Assembly (NCBI GenBank): GCA_903889965.1
Contig: CAISZM010000019.1
Location: 1 to 46,479, forward strand
From: an uncultured Elusimicrobia bacterium
Lineage (GTDB): Bacteria > Elusimicrobiota > Elusimicrobia > Elusimicrobiales > UBA9959
DNA: 46,479 bases
Direction: 5' to 3'
The notes under the pieces were generated by a model that made no database searches, was not told where the DNA came from, and worked only from the letters and a program-made list of their open reading frames with translations. Position numbers and translations under genes: made by a program. Below are positions 8,975 through 16,355 of this stretch, piece after piece. Each line of letters opens with the position of its first letter. Within the stretch, counting starts at the first letter, position 1.

Positions 8975-9595
8975 ATGAAATTTCAAGTAGAGCCCGGTCA
9001 CTATTCTTGCGAAAACTATCTTTCGAAAGGGCGCTTCATCAGTTACTGGCATCAGATCAACGAGATAATGCGGCTGAAGCCCGGGTCTATCCTTGAAATA
9101 GGGATGGGGAACGGGTTGGTCAGGGATATTATCCTGAAGGCCGGATTTAAACTATCCACGCTGGACCTGGATGGGCGGCTCAAGCCCGATTACGTGGGGT
9201 CCGTCCTGAAGCTGCCTTTCGGGGACGCTTCTTTCGACCTGGTCGCGTGCTTTCAAACGCTAGAACACCTGCCGTACAAGGATTTCTCCGGGGCCATGGC
9301 TGAGATCCACCGGGTCAGCCGGGGCCGCGCGCTGATTTCTCTCCCGGACACTGCCAGGGTTTGTCAATTCAGGATCAAGATCCCCAAACTGCGGGAGATA
9401 AGTTTTTTAATACCATTCCCCAGGCTTAAGGACCCGGAGCACCGCTTTGACGGGTAGCATTATTGGGAGATAGGTAAGGCGGGCTATTCGCTCAACAGGG
9501 TCCGCGGGGATATCCGGAATTCCGGATTCCGTATAGAAAAAACATACAGGGTTTTCGAGTGCCCCTATCACAGATTCTTTATACTGCAGAAATAA
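8975..9595 (+). pseudogene. Class I SAM methyltransferase interrupted by an in-frame TAG
   Basis: The ORF to TAG 9455-9457 encodes 160 aa with SAM-binding LEIGMGNG (motif I), a downstream acidic LDLDG, and FQTLEHLPY, typical of Methyltransf_11 enzymes in glycan clusters. After the TAG the same frame continues to TAA 9593-9595 for 45 more codons. That stretch reads HYWEIGKAGYSL, then GFRIEKTYRVFECPYHRFFI, the expected C-terminus of this family. The stop sits where relatives commonly read HxFxGEHYWE, so one G-to-T change turning GAG into TAG explains it. Either the gene is a recent pseudogene, the protein is tolerated without its last 45 residues, or this is a sequencing error. Confidence 0.75.
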
Positions 9596-9629
9596 GGCGT
9601 GGTGAGCCGTTTAACAGGGCGGTATAATT

Positions 9630-10871
9630 ATGTTTGGCATAGGTCCGACTATGAATATCGCATATTTAAGCTGGTCCGAGTGGCTGACATGGCCGTTAAT
9701 ACAGGGGCAGGTGCTTGACGTCCTCGCCGGGGTCAGCCGTCTCACCGGAAGGCGGATCTATTTTGTTTCATTCCAGCCTCTCCAGGTCTTAATTGCGCAA
9801 AAAAAAGAATTATCAGCCCTGAGGGATAAGTTAAAAAATGAAGGAGTAGTTCTTGTGACAGTGCCTGTCGCGTACCGGACGAAATGGTGCGCGGCAAGTT
9901 GGTACCACTTGCCGCTCGTCGTGGCCCAGTCTTTCCCGTACCTTTTATTTTTTTCGATCAGACATAATATTTCGCTGTTCCATTGCCGGTCGTACGCCGT
10001 AACGCTGCCCGCCGTCCTGGTGCAAATGATGAGGGGTGTGAAGCTTATATTCGACCCGCGCTCCGATTTCCCCGAGGAGCATGTCGTGGCGGGTAACTGG
10101 TCGGCCGGCTCTTTCAGCTATTGGGCGTGGAAAGCTCTTGAGCGTGTTTACCTGAAGCGCGCGGACGCGGTAATCGCCGTTACCGATACGCACAAGGAGC
10201 ACCTGAGGGCCGTGTATGGGCCCGCGCGATTGCTTACGGTTTACAATAACGTAGACACGGACCGGTTCAAGCCGGACGAGGCCGTTCGGAAACGCCTAAG
10301 GCTCGGTTACAATATCGGGGAAAACGAGGTGCTGTTCTGTTACTGCGGCAGCCTGGGGGCGCATTGGAACGATCCGGAGATCTACGCTGGATATCTGATA
10401 CGGTGCAGGAGCCTCGCGGTGAAGCACCGGTTCCTGTTCATCACCCCGGATGTCGCCGCCCTTGCAAAAGTTATGGCGGAGCATGGTATAGAGGAGCGGG
10501 AATATCTGGCCGTCAGCGCCGATTTCCGGGATGTTCCGCATTTCCTTGCCATGGCCGACCTGGGCCTGGTCCTGATGGGCAGCCGCAGGGTAGTGGCTGG
10601 AGTTAAAACGGCGGAATACCTGGCCGCCGGGCTGCCGGTTATAACCAATGAGAAACTGGCGGGAGCCGTGGAGATAGTCGAAGGGAACGGCGTCGGGATG
10701 GTGGATCGCGGCGGGGCAGGCACTGAGGCGCTGCAACAATTCCTGAACGGGTACCCCGTGAACCGCGCAACCCTGGCGGCCAGGTGCCGCAAAACCGCCG
10801 AGAGCGTTTTTTCGAACAGGGCTGTTTGCGGCATGTACGCGAAACTTTATCGGGAACTGGTTGACATTTAA
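9630..10871 (+). CDS. GT4 family glycosyltransferase
   Basis: 413 aa (ATG 9651, MNIAYLSWSEW, is a plausible alternative start and gives the usual GT4 N-terminus). GT-B fold signs: an N-terminal Rossmann-type domain with LIFDPRSDFPEEHV and ADAVIAVTDTHKEHL, then YNNVDTDRFKPD, and a C-terminal donor domain with CYCGSLGAHW, VPHFLAMADLGLV, and the usual GT4 ending AEYLAAGLPVI. No signal peptide; some hydrophobic patches (about residues 85-105) suggest membrane association. It transfers a sugar from a nucleotide donor, probably retaining. Its stop at 10869-10871 is followed in the same frame by a fragment of other genes. Confidence 0.8.
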   Translation: MFGIGPTMNIAYLSWSEWLTWPLIQGQVLDVLAGVSRLTGRRIYFVSFQPLQVLIAQKKELSALRDKLKNEGVVLVTVPVAYRTKWCAASWYHLPLVVAQSFPYLLFFSIRHNISLFHCRSYAVTLPAVLVQMMRGVKLIFDPRSDFPEEHVVAGNWSAGSFSYWAWKALERVYLKRADAVIAVTDTHKEHLRAVYGPARLLTVYNNVDTDRFKPDEAVRKRLRLGYNIGENEVLFCYCGSLGAHWNDPEIYAGYLIRCRSLAVKHRFLFITPDVAALAKVMAEHGIEEREYLAVSADFRDVPHFLAMADLGLVLMGSRRVVAGVKTAEYLAAGLPVITNEKLAGAVEIVEGNGVGMVDRGGAGTEALQQFLNGYPVNRATLAARCRKTAESVFSNRAVCGMYAKLYRELVDI

Positions 10872-10880
10872 AGAGCCGGC

Positions 10881-10961
10881 CTTGAATTCCTACTGCTTGC
10901 TATAGTGGCTAATTTTAACAGGATAGCGGCCGGCAATCCCGCAATGGTAAAAAAAGTTCAA
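10881..10961 (+). other. Gene scar: fused tails of a Wzy gene and an acyltransferase gene
   Basis: Between the GT4 stop and the next gene the frame encodes LEFLLLAIVANFNRI followed by AAGNPAMVKK. The first part matches the C-terminal end of the Wzy-like protein encoded at 1250-2590 (AIVANFKHIEE); at DNA level ATAGTGGC, one differing base, then AATTTTAA is shared. The second part is the characteristic end of hexapeptide acyltransferases (compare VAGNPAVVKK encoded near 4330-4370). These tails appear to be remnants of deleted genes joined by recombination. A GTG at 10905 would attach them to the downstream GT2, but that enzyme needs no such extension. Confidence 0.5.
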
Positions 10962-11879
10962 ATGAATAGCCCGAAAGTGTCCATAATCATACTTAACTGG
11001 AACAAGCCTGAGGTAACCGGGCAGTGCCTGGACTCTTTGAGGAAGGCCTCTTACTCCAACCGCGAAATAATACTTGTAGATAACGGTTCCGCGGATAACT
11101 CCGTTGAATTCTTTGAGCGGAACTATCCGGAAGCGGCACTCATTAGGAACTCCGGGAACGAGGGCTTCGCCAGGGGGTGCAATATCGGCATCCGCAGCGC
11201 CGCGGGAGAGTATTTCCTGCTTTTGAACAACGACACCGAAGTCGCGCCGGATTTTCTGGATAAGCTTGTTCTGGCCATCGAGTCCGGTCCCCGCATTGCG
11301 GCGGTAGGGGCTCGGATCCTGTCATACGACCCGCCGCATTCGGTGCAATATGCGGGAGCGACGATTCCCGACAGGTTTACAGGAAGAACTCAAAGCACGC
11401 TTGTGTCCCCGCAGACGGATCCCGGTTCCGTACGGGAAACGGGTGCGGCGCATGGGGCGGCCATGCTTATTTCAAGAAAGGCGGCGGAGGATATCGGGCT
11501 GCTCTACGAAGGGTATTTTGCGTACTATGAAGAGGTTGACTGGTGCTGCCGGGCAAAAAGAAAAGGCTACAGGGTCCTTGTCGCCGGCGGCAGCGTGGTT
11601 CTTCACAAAGGGCTGGACATGGCGGCGATACCCTGGAAGATGTCCCCGTTCCAGATGAACCTTATGACCCGCAACAGGATAATATTCATGAGAAGGAATT
11701 TTGACCTGTTCTCTTTCGCGGTCTTCTGCGCATATTTCACGGCCTTCGTCATACCGTTAAAAGCGGCCGGGATGATGCTTTCGGGGAGGTGGGCGCTCCT
11801 GGCCCCGCTGCTCAGGGGCGCGGCCGAAGGTTATCTTATAAAAGACGTGGTTAAAGACTGTTACCTGGGGGACAGGTAG
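10962..11879 (+). CDS. Rhamnosyltransferase-like GT2 glycosyltransferase
   Basis: About 305 aa from ATG 10962. It is a GT2 of the WcaE/rhamnosyltransferase (GT2_RfbF-like) type: KVSIIILNWNKPEVTGQCL at the N-terminus, VDNGSADNSVEFF, GNEGFARGCNIG, the DxD-like LLNNDTEV, GAAMLISRKA, and the acceptor-side motif YEEVDWCCRAKRKGY. A hydrophobic C-terminal segment (about 240-285) may dock it to the inner membrane. GTG 10905 and ATG 10944 also lie in frame, but the sequence before 10962 looks like debris from other genes. Stop TAG at 11877-11879 lies 2 bases before the next gene, implying one transcript. Confidence 0.85.
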   Translation: MNSPKVSIIILNWNKPEVTGQCLDSLRKASYSNREIILVDNGSADNSVEFFERNYPEAALIRNSGNEGFARGCNIGIRSAAGEYFLLLNNDTEVAPDFLDKLVLAIESGPRIAAVGARILSYDPPHSVQYAGATIPDRFTGRTQSTLVSPQTDPGSVRETGAAHGAAMLISRKAAEDIGLLYEGYFAYYEEVDWCCRAKRKGYRVLVAGGSVVLHKGLDMAAIPWKMSPFQMNLMTRNRIIFMRRNFDLFSFAVFCAYFTAFVIPLKAAGMMLSGRWALLAPLLRGAAEGYLIKDVVKDCYLGDR

Positions 11880-11881
11880 GT

Positions 11882-14209
11882 ATGGACGGCGCGCATACGG
11901 CGCTCCTCGCGCTGGCGAAGATCGCCTCATTTTCCCTGCAGGGCGTTTGGCTGTCGAGCGTCCTGTCGATTTTCTTCCTGGCCGCGAGCGCCGCTCTGTA
12001 TTCCCCGAAAAAAAAGAGGCCTGGCGCTCCCCCCGCGCGGGGGGGGGAGACTTTCTTCTCCGTGGTGATTCCGGCATACGCAGAGGGGGAGGTTCTGCTG
12101 GACTGCGTCGCGTCCCTGGAGAGGCAGAATTATCCGCGCGAAAAAATAAGGATATCGGTGGTGGCCGACAAGGTCGCCCCAGCGCTGATCGGCAGGCTCC
12201 GGGACAGGAATGCCGCCGTGTACTGCGTGGATTTCAGGGAGAGCACGAAGATCAAGGCCCTGAAATATTTCATGGAACACGACGCGCCGGGCGGGGGTGA
12301 CTATGTCGTGGTGCTTGACGCGGATAATGTCTGCCATACGGATTTCCTGAGGGAGATAGATGTGGAGATAAAATCCGGTTTCCGGGTGATCCAGGGAAAA
12401 CGTATAGCGAAAAACCAGGACACGGTTGTCGCCAGGCTCGACGCCATAGCGGAATACAACGGCAATTTCCTGTTTAGGAGGTCCACGCTGTTCCTGCATA
12501 CTTCCTGCGCGCTCATAGGCTCGGGATACGCGATAGAGCGGGAGCTTTTCAGGGGCTGCCTGCTGGAACTCCCTGATGACGTGAAGGGAGAGGATAAGTC
12601 CCTGCAGGTGGGCCTTGGCCTGCGCGGCGGAGAATGGGCCCGGATAAAATATTGCGAGGAGGCCGTTTGCTACGACGAGAAAACAAGGATTCGCGCCTCA
12701 TTCCTGACGCAACGAGCGCGATGGCTTGCGGCCTATCTGCAGCATCTTCCGCAGGCGGCTTTTTTGCTGCGGCGCGCCGCGGCCGGATATGACGGACATG
12801 CCCTGTTCATGGGTTTATGCCAGGCTATCCCACCGTACAGCTGGATCTGCGGTTTGACCCTTTTATTGTTCGCGTCCGCCTGGATCTTTGGCGGCATGTT
12901 CCTGCCGGCAGGCCTTTACCTCGGTATACTGGCCGCCTTGTGGGCCGTCCCGATGTGCGCGATGCGCTTGGAAAAAGCCGGCAGAAAGATGTGGATCGAC
13001 TATTTCTTCTTCGCTCCCCTGTTCGTGTTGCTGTTTTTGCGGTCGACTTTTAATCTGAACCTCTCCCGCGGCCAATTTCTGCATACCCAGCACGGCGTTC
13101 CTTCGGCGGCGCGCGGCGTATTGCATATAATCCGGCAATTGGAATACGGCGGAGGCGAACAATACGTCAAGAACCTGGCCGTGAGGATGAACGGCGGGAG
13201 ATTTATTCCGCATGTAATCGGGTACAGAGGCGGCATCGTGTCCCGGCAGCTCGCAGAATACGGTATACCATGCGAGATCATCAACCTGAACCCGCTGGCG
13301 CTGCCGAGGATAATCCGTTATATCAGAACGAAAAAAATAAGTCTTGTCCACTGTCATGGGACAAAAGGTGCCCTGCTGGGCGGTCTTGCCGCCAAAGCCG
13401 CGGGCGTTCCTTTCATATACACGGAGCATGGTTGGTCTTTTCATGCGAAGCAGTCATTCCTGCGCCATAAATGCGCGGTTATGGCTGAAAACGTCATATG
13501 CCTGCTCGCGGACAGAGTAATATGCGTCGCGGGTGCCGAAGTGTCCGAGATGAAGGCTTTGGCTGGCATTGACCCGGGAAAGGTGCGGCTCATCGAAAAT
13601 GGCGTGGACACGGGGGCTTTTGACCCGGGAAGGTCCCGCGGCGAAAGCGCGCCTCACGGAACGCACGATAAACTGGTTGCTGCGATGATAGGCCGCGTAA
13701 CTATCCAAAAAGATCCGGGTTGCTTCCTGGCGGTGGCGAAGATGTTTAAAAACGATCCCCGCTTTGAATTCTGGATGGTAGGTGACGGCGATCTTCTGGA
13801 AAATGCAAGAAGAAAAAAGGACGAGGAGGGTTTAAATAATTTATCGTTTTATCCGCCTACGGACGACGCGGCGGGACTCCTCAGCAAAATAGATTGCCTG
13901 GTCATCCCCTCTTTCTGGGAGGCCGGCCCGCTGAGCCTCCTTGAAGGGATGGCCATGCGCAAGGTCTGCATTGCCGCGGACGTGGGTCTTGCCCGTAAGG
14001 TCATAGAGGACGGGAAAACCGGTTTTTTAGTTCACAGGCTCTCCGGGGTTCCTTTGGCGGAGCAGATAGCTGTTAAAATACGGGATTTAGCCGCCAGTCC
14101 AGCTTTGAGGGAGGGCATCGGAAGTAAGGCGCGTGATATAATGATAAAAGGCTACCGGATAGAGGGCGTTATAGAAAAAGTGCAGACGTTGTATGAAGAG
14201 TTGGTGTGA
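11882..14209 (+). CDS. GT2-GT4 double-domain membrane glycosyltransferase, copy B
   Basis: 775 aa, paralogue of the protein encoded at 6241-8583 with the same domain order: N-terminal helix, GT2 domain (VVIPAYAEGEV, LDADN, QGKRIAKNQD, KGED as base region, QRARW), three membrane helices, then GT4 from about residue 412 (LEYGGGEQYVKNL, HCHGTKGALLG, YTEHGWSF, IGRVTIQKDP, and E-x7-E in FWEAGPLSLLEGM). Similarity to copy A is uneven. The segment 13955-14085 differs from 8329-8459 at only 4 of 131 bases by hand alignment, while the 5' ends are much more diverged. It starts 2 bases after the preceding GT2 and is followed 12 bases later by an intact acyltransferase. Confidence 0.85.
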   Translation: MDGAHTALLALAKIASFSLQGVWLSSVLSIFFLAASAALYSPKKKRPGAPPARGGETFFSVVIPAYAEGEVLLDCVASLERQNYPREKIRISVVADKVAPALIGRLRDRNAAVYCVDFRESTKIKALKYFMEHDAPGGGDYVVVLDADNVCHTDFLREIDVEIKSGFRVIQGKRIAKNQDTVVARLDAIAEYNGNFLFRRSTLFLHTSCALIGSGYAIERELFRGCLLELPDDVKGEDKSLQVGLGLRGGEWARIKYCEEAVCYDEKTRIRASFLTQRARWLAAYLQHLPQAAFLLRRAAAGYDGHALFMGLCQAIPPYSWICGLTLLLFASAWIFGGMFLPAGLYLGILAALWAVPMCAMRLEKAGRKMWIDYFFFAPLFVLLFLRSTFNLNLSRGQFLHTQHGVPSAARGVLHIIRQLEYGGGEQYVKNLAVRMNGGRFIPHVIGYRGGIVSRQLAEYGIPCEIINLNPLALPRIIRYIRTKKISLVHCHGTKGALLGGLAAKAAGVPFIYTEHGWSFHAKQSFLRHKCAVMAENVICLLADRVICVAGAEVSEMKALAGIDPGKVRLIENGVDTGAFDPGRSRGESAPHGTHDKLVAAMIGRVTIQKDPGCFLAVAKMFKNDPRFEFWMVGDGDLLENARRKKDEEGLNNLSFYPPTDDAAGLLSKIDCLVIPSFWEAGPLSLLEGMAMRKVCIAADVGLARKVIEDGKTGFLVHRLSGVPLAEQIAVKIRDLAASPALREGIGSKARDIMIKGYRIEGVIEKVQTLYEELV

Positions 14210-14221
14210 GGCACGAAGGAC

Positions 14222-14860
14222 ATGGCTATATTCAACCGGGAACAGGCTAAAAGGTATTTAAAAACAAAGCCAAAACTCAAACAATTGATCCTCGCTTTGT
14301 TGATGCCGCGCGGGGAAGCGCGGCCGCGCTGGTGGGTGCGGGTATTCATCGTCCCGTTCGTGGTTAAAAAAGGCAGGCGGGTTATTCTTGGGAAGGATAT
14401 ACGCTGGGATATTCTGCCCTTTAACCGGGTCTCTGTCGGCATGGGGACAAAAATAGAGGACAGATGCGTTCTCAATAACGGTATGGGAGACATCTGTATC
14501 GGCAGCAGAACCCTTATCGGGATCTCGGACGTTATTATCGGGCCGGTGCAGATAGGCGACGATTGCATTCTGGCGCAGCATGTCGTTCTCTCGGGGCTGG
14601 ACCACGGGTACCGCGACCCGGACATCCCGCCCGTGAAGCAGCCTTGTTTGGCGGCCCCTATCGTCATAGAGGACGCGTGCTGGATAGGCGCTAACGCGGT
14701 GATTGCTAAAGGCGTGCGCCTGGGCCGGCACAGCGTAGTCGGTGCGGGCAGCGTGGTCACGCGGGATGTCCCCGCTTATTGCGTAGCCGCCGGAAATCCG
14801 GCCAAGATCATCAAACAATACGATCCCGCCAAGGAACAATGGATATCTCAAAACGCTTAA
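14222..14860 (+). CDS. Hexapeptide-repeat acyltransferase (maltose O-acetyltransferase-like)
   Basis: 212 aa. After an N-terminal segment of about 75 residues, left-handed beta-helix repeats are clear (ICIGSRTLIGI, VQIGDDCILAQHVVL, GLDHGY with the likely catalytic His, IVIEDACWIGANAVI, VRLGRHSVVGAGSVV), ending VAAGNPAKIIKQYD. The enzyme probably O-acetylates a sugar using acetyl-CoA in the cytoplasm. It follows GT2-GT4 copy B by 12 bases, and its 3' end overlaps the next gene by 22 bases, so the genes are probably translationally coupled. The truncated relative at 8596-8937 shares only the first roughly 67 residues. Confidence 0.88.
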   Translation: MAIFNREQAKRYLKTKPKLKQLILALLMPRGEARPRWWVRVFIVPFVVKKGRRVILGKDIRWDILPFNRVSVGMGTKIEDRCVLNNGMGDICIGSRTLIGISDVIIGPVQIGDDCILAQHVVLSGLDHGYRDPDIPPVKQPCLAAPIVIEDACWIGANAVIAKGVRLGRHSVVGAGSVVTRDVPAYCVAAGNPAKIIKQYDPAKEQWISQNA

Positions 14861-16287
14861 AAAGATCAGCGCTTGTGCGCATCGGTAATATTTTCCTTAC
14901 AATAATTTATATAGCAGGCGACCTTGCGGCTTTGGCTATGGGCTTCGTATTGGCGGTCCGGCTGTATCCCATGGTGTCACCGGCCGCGGTGACGGAGCCT
15001 TTTTGGGCCATGGTTACCCGGCACCTGATTAGCGGCCTTGTCTTGGCCGGGATATGGCTTGTGCTGCTCATTAAATCACTATATATTATCACCGACCCCA
15101 ACAGGGGGATATATGAGGAATTGAACGAGACTTGGGACAATTTGCTTTATTTTTTCGCAATCCTTTTTTTCTGCCTCCTGTTCACGGGAATACGCGGGAA
15201 GTGGATAATTCCCGGATCCCTGTTCTGTATATTTTTTCCGGCTTGTCTCGTGCTGACCAGAACTGTCGCGGGGCGCGTGCGAAATTTTATTTTTTTGAAT
15301 AAAATGCTGCAGCCGCGCGTCATTTTTGTCGGATCGCGGCATATCGCCAAATTGCTTATGAAGCGGCGCAATAAGCTGTCCGAGGGCTATTATTTCGATA
15401 TAGTCGGCATGGTAGATGACGAGACCAAAGGGGAGGGGCCTTTCCTGGATATAAAATATCTGGGCAAGGTGGAGGATCTTCCCGCTATCGTCTCTAAATA
15501 CCGGGTCGACGAGGTGATCATTGCCAATCCTGTTCTTGGGAGAAAAGAACTGTTTTCTGTTTTGGAGTACTGCGAGGGCGGCAGTATAAAAGTTTTCGTG
15601 GTAAGCAATGCCTTTGATGTGATAGTTTCCAAACAGGACCTGTTCGAGCTATCCGGGGTTTCGATAATCCGCGCCAACGAAAATAGCCAGGCTGTAATGT
15701 TCATGTCCGTTAAAAGGCTTTTTGATATCGCGGTTTCCTCGGCTCTATTGGTCGTCCTGGCCCCGATTTTTCCTTTTATAGCTTACCTGATCCGCCGGGA
15801 TTCCCCGGGACCCGGTATTTTTGTGCAGGAGCGCGTGGGGCCGGGCGGCCGTGTTTTTCGCATGTACAAGTTCAGGACTATGGGTATGAGCGCGGAGGAA
15901 GACCTTAAGAAGCTGATAGACCTGGATAATATGGAGAGCCCGGTTTTTAAGCTGAAAAACGATCCGCGCATTACCCGGCTGGGCAGATACCTGAGGAAAT
16001 TCAATCTGGACGAATTGCCTCAGTTGTTCAATGTGTTAAAAGGCGATATGAGCCTTGTCGGCCCCCGCCCCGAAGAGAAGCGGTTCGTCGAAAAATACAA
16101 TATCTGGGAAAGACGGCGTCTCAAGGCCAAGGGGGGGATAACCGGCCTGCAGCAGGTTTCCTGCCGCGGTTCGGTGGATCTGGAAGAAAGGATGTTTTAC
16201 GACCTTTTATATGTGCGAAAACAGTCCGCAATTCTGGACCTGTACATTCTGCTGCGCACGTTGTCCTGTCTCACTACGGGCAAATAG
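14839..16287 (+). CDS. Polyprenyl glycosylphosphotransferase (WbaP/WcaJ type)
   Basis: About 482 aa. It initiates polysaccharide assembly by moving a sugar-1-phosphate from UDP-sugar to undecaprenyl phosphate. Four N-terminal membrane helices (within about 10-145) precede a CoA-binding-like Rossmann domain (RVIFVGSRHIAKLL; VDEVIIANPVLGRKELF). The bacterial sugar transferase domain runs from about 285, with a membrane-dipping helix (KRLFDIAVSSALLVVLAP), RDSPGPGIFVQERVG, MYKFRTM, LDELPQLFNVLKGDMSLVG and PRPE. ATG 14839 is chosen because AAGGA lies just upstream and the longer frame from 14779 adds nothing family-like. Last gene of the glycan cluster, before a terminator. Donor sugar unknown. 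Confidence 0.9.
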   Translation: MDISKRLKRSALVRIGNIFLTIIYIAGDLAALAMGFVLAVRLYPMVSPAAVTEPFWAMVTRHLISGLVLAGIWLVLLIKSLYIITDPNRGIYEELNETWDNLLYFFAILFFCLLFTGIRGKWIIPGSLFCIFFPACLVLTRTVAGRVRNFIFLNKMLQPRVIFVGSRHIAKLLMKRRNKLSEGYYFDIVGMVDDETKGEGPFLDIKYLGKVEDLPAIVSKYRVDEVIIANPVLGRKELFSVLEYCEGGSIKVFVVSNAFDVIVSKQDLFELSGVSIIRANENSQAVMFMSVKRLFDIAVSSALLVVLAPIFPFIAYLIRRDSPGPGIFVQERVGPGGRVFRMYKFRTMGMSAEEDLKKLIDLDNMESPVFKLKNDPRITRLGRYLRKFNLDELPQLFNVLKGDMSLVGPRPEEKRFVEKYNIWERRRLKAKGGITGLQQVSCRGSVDLEERMFYDLLYVRKQSAILDLYILLRTLSCLTTGK

Positions 16288-16304
16288 CCGACCGGGTCCG
16301 GGCG

Positions 16305-16336
16305 TAAAAAAAGGGAAGCTCAAGCTTCCCTTTTTT
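16305..16336. terminator. Bidirectional intrinsic terminator
   Basis: An A-tract, a 7-bp stem GGGAAGC/GCTTCCC with a TCAA loop, and a T-tract. The flanking A and T runs make it work in both directions, and it lies between two convergent genes (the glycosylphosphotransferase and the RND pump). Confidence 0.9.
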
Positions 16337-16355
16337 ATTGCCGAAGCGTCAGTCC

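Noticed and set aside
9455-9457. TAG as a sense codon (pyrrolysine or recoding)
   Set aside because: Several intact genes here end in TAG (for example at 1015, 11877, 26872 and 44195), and no pyl genes are seen; a nonsense mutation is simpler.
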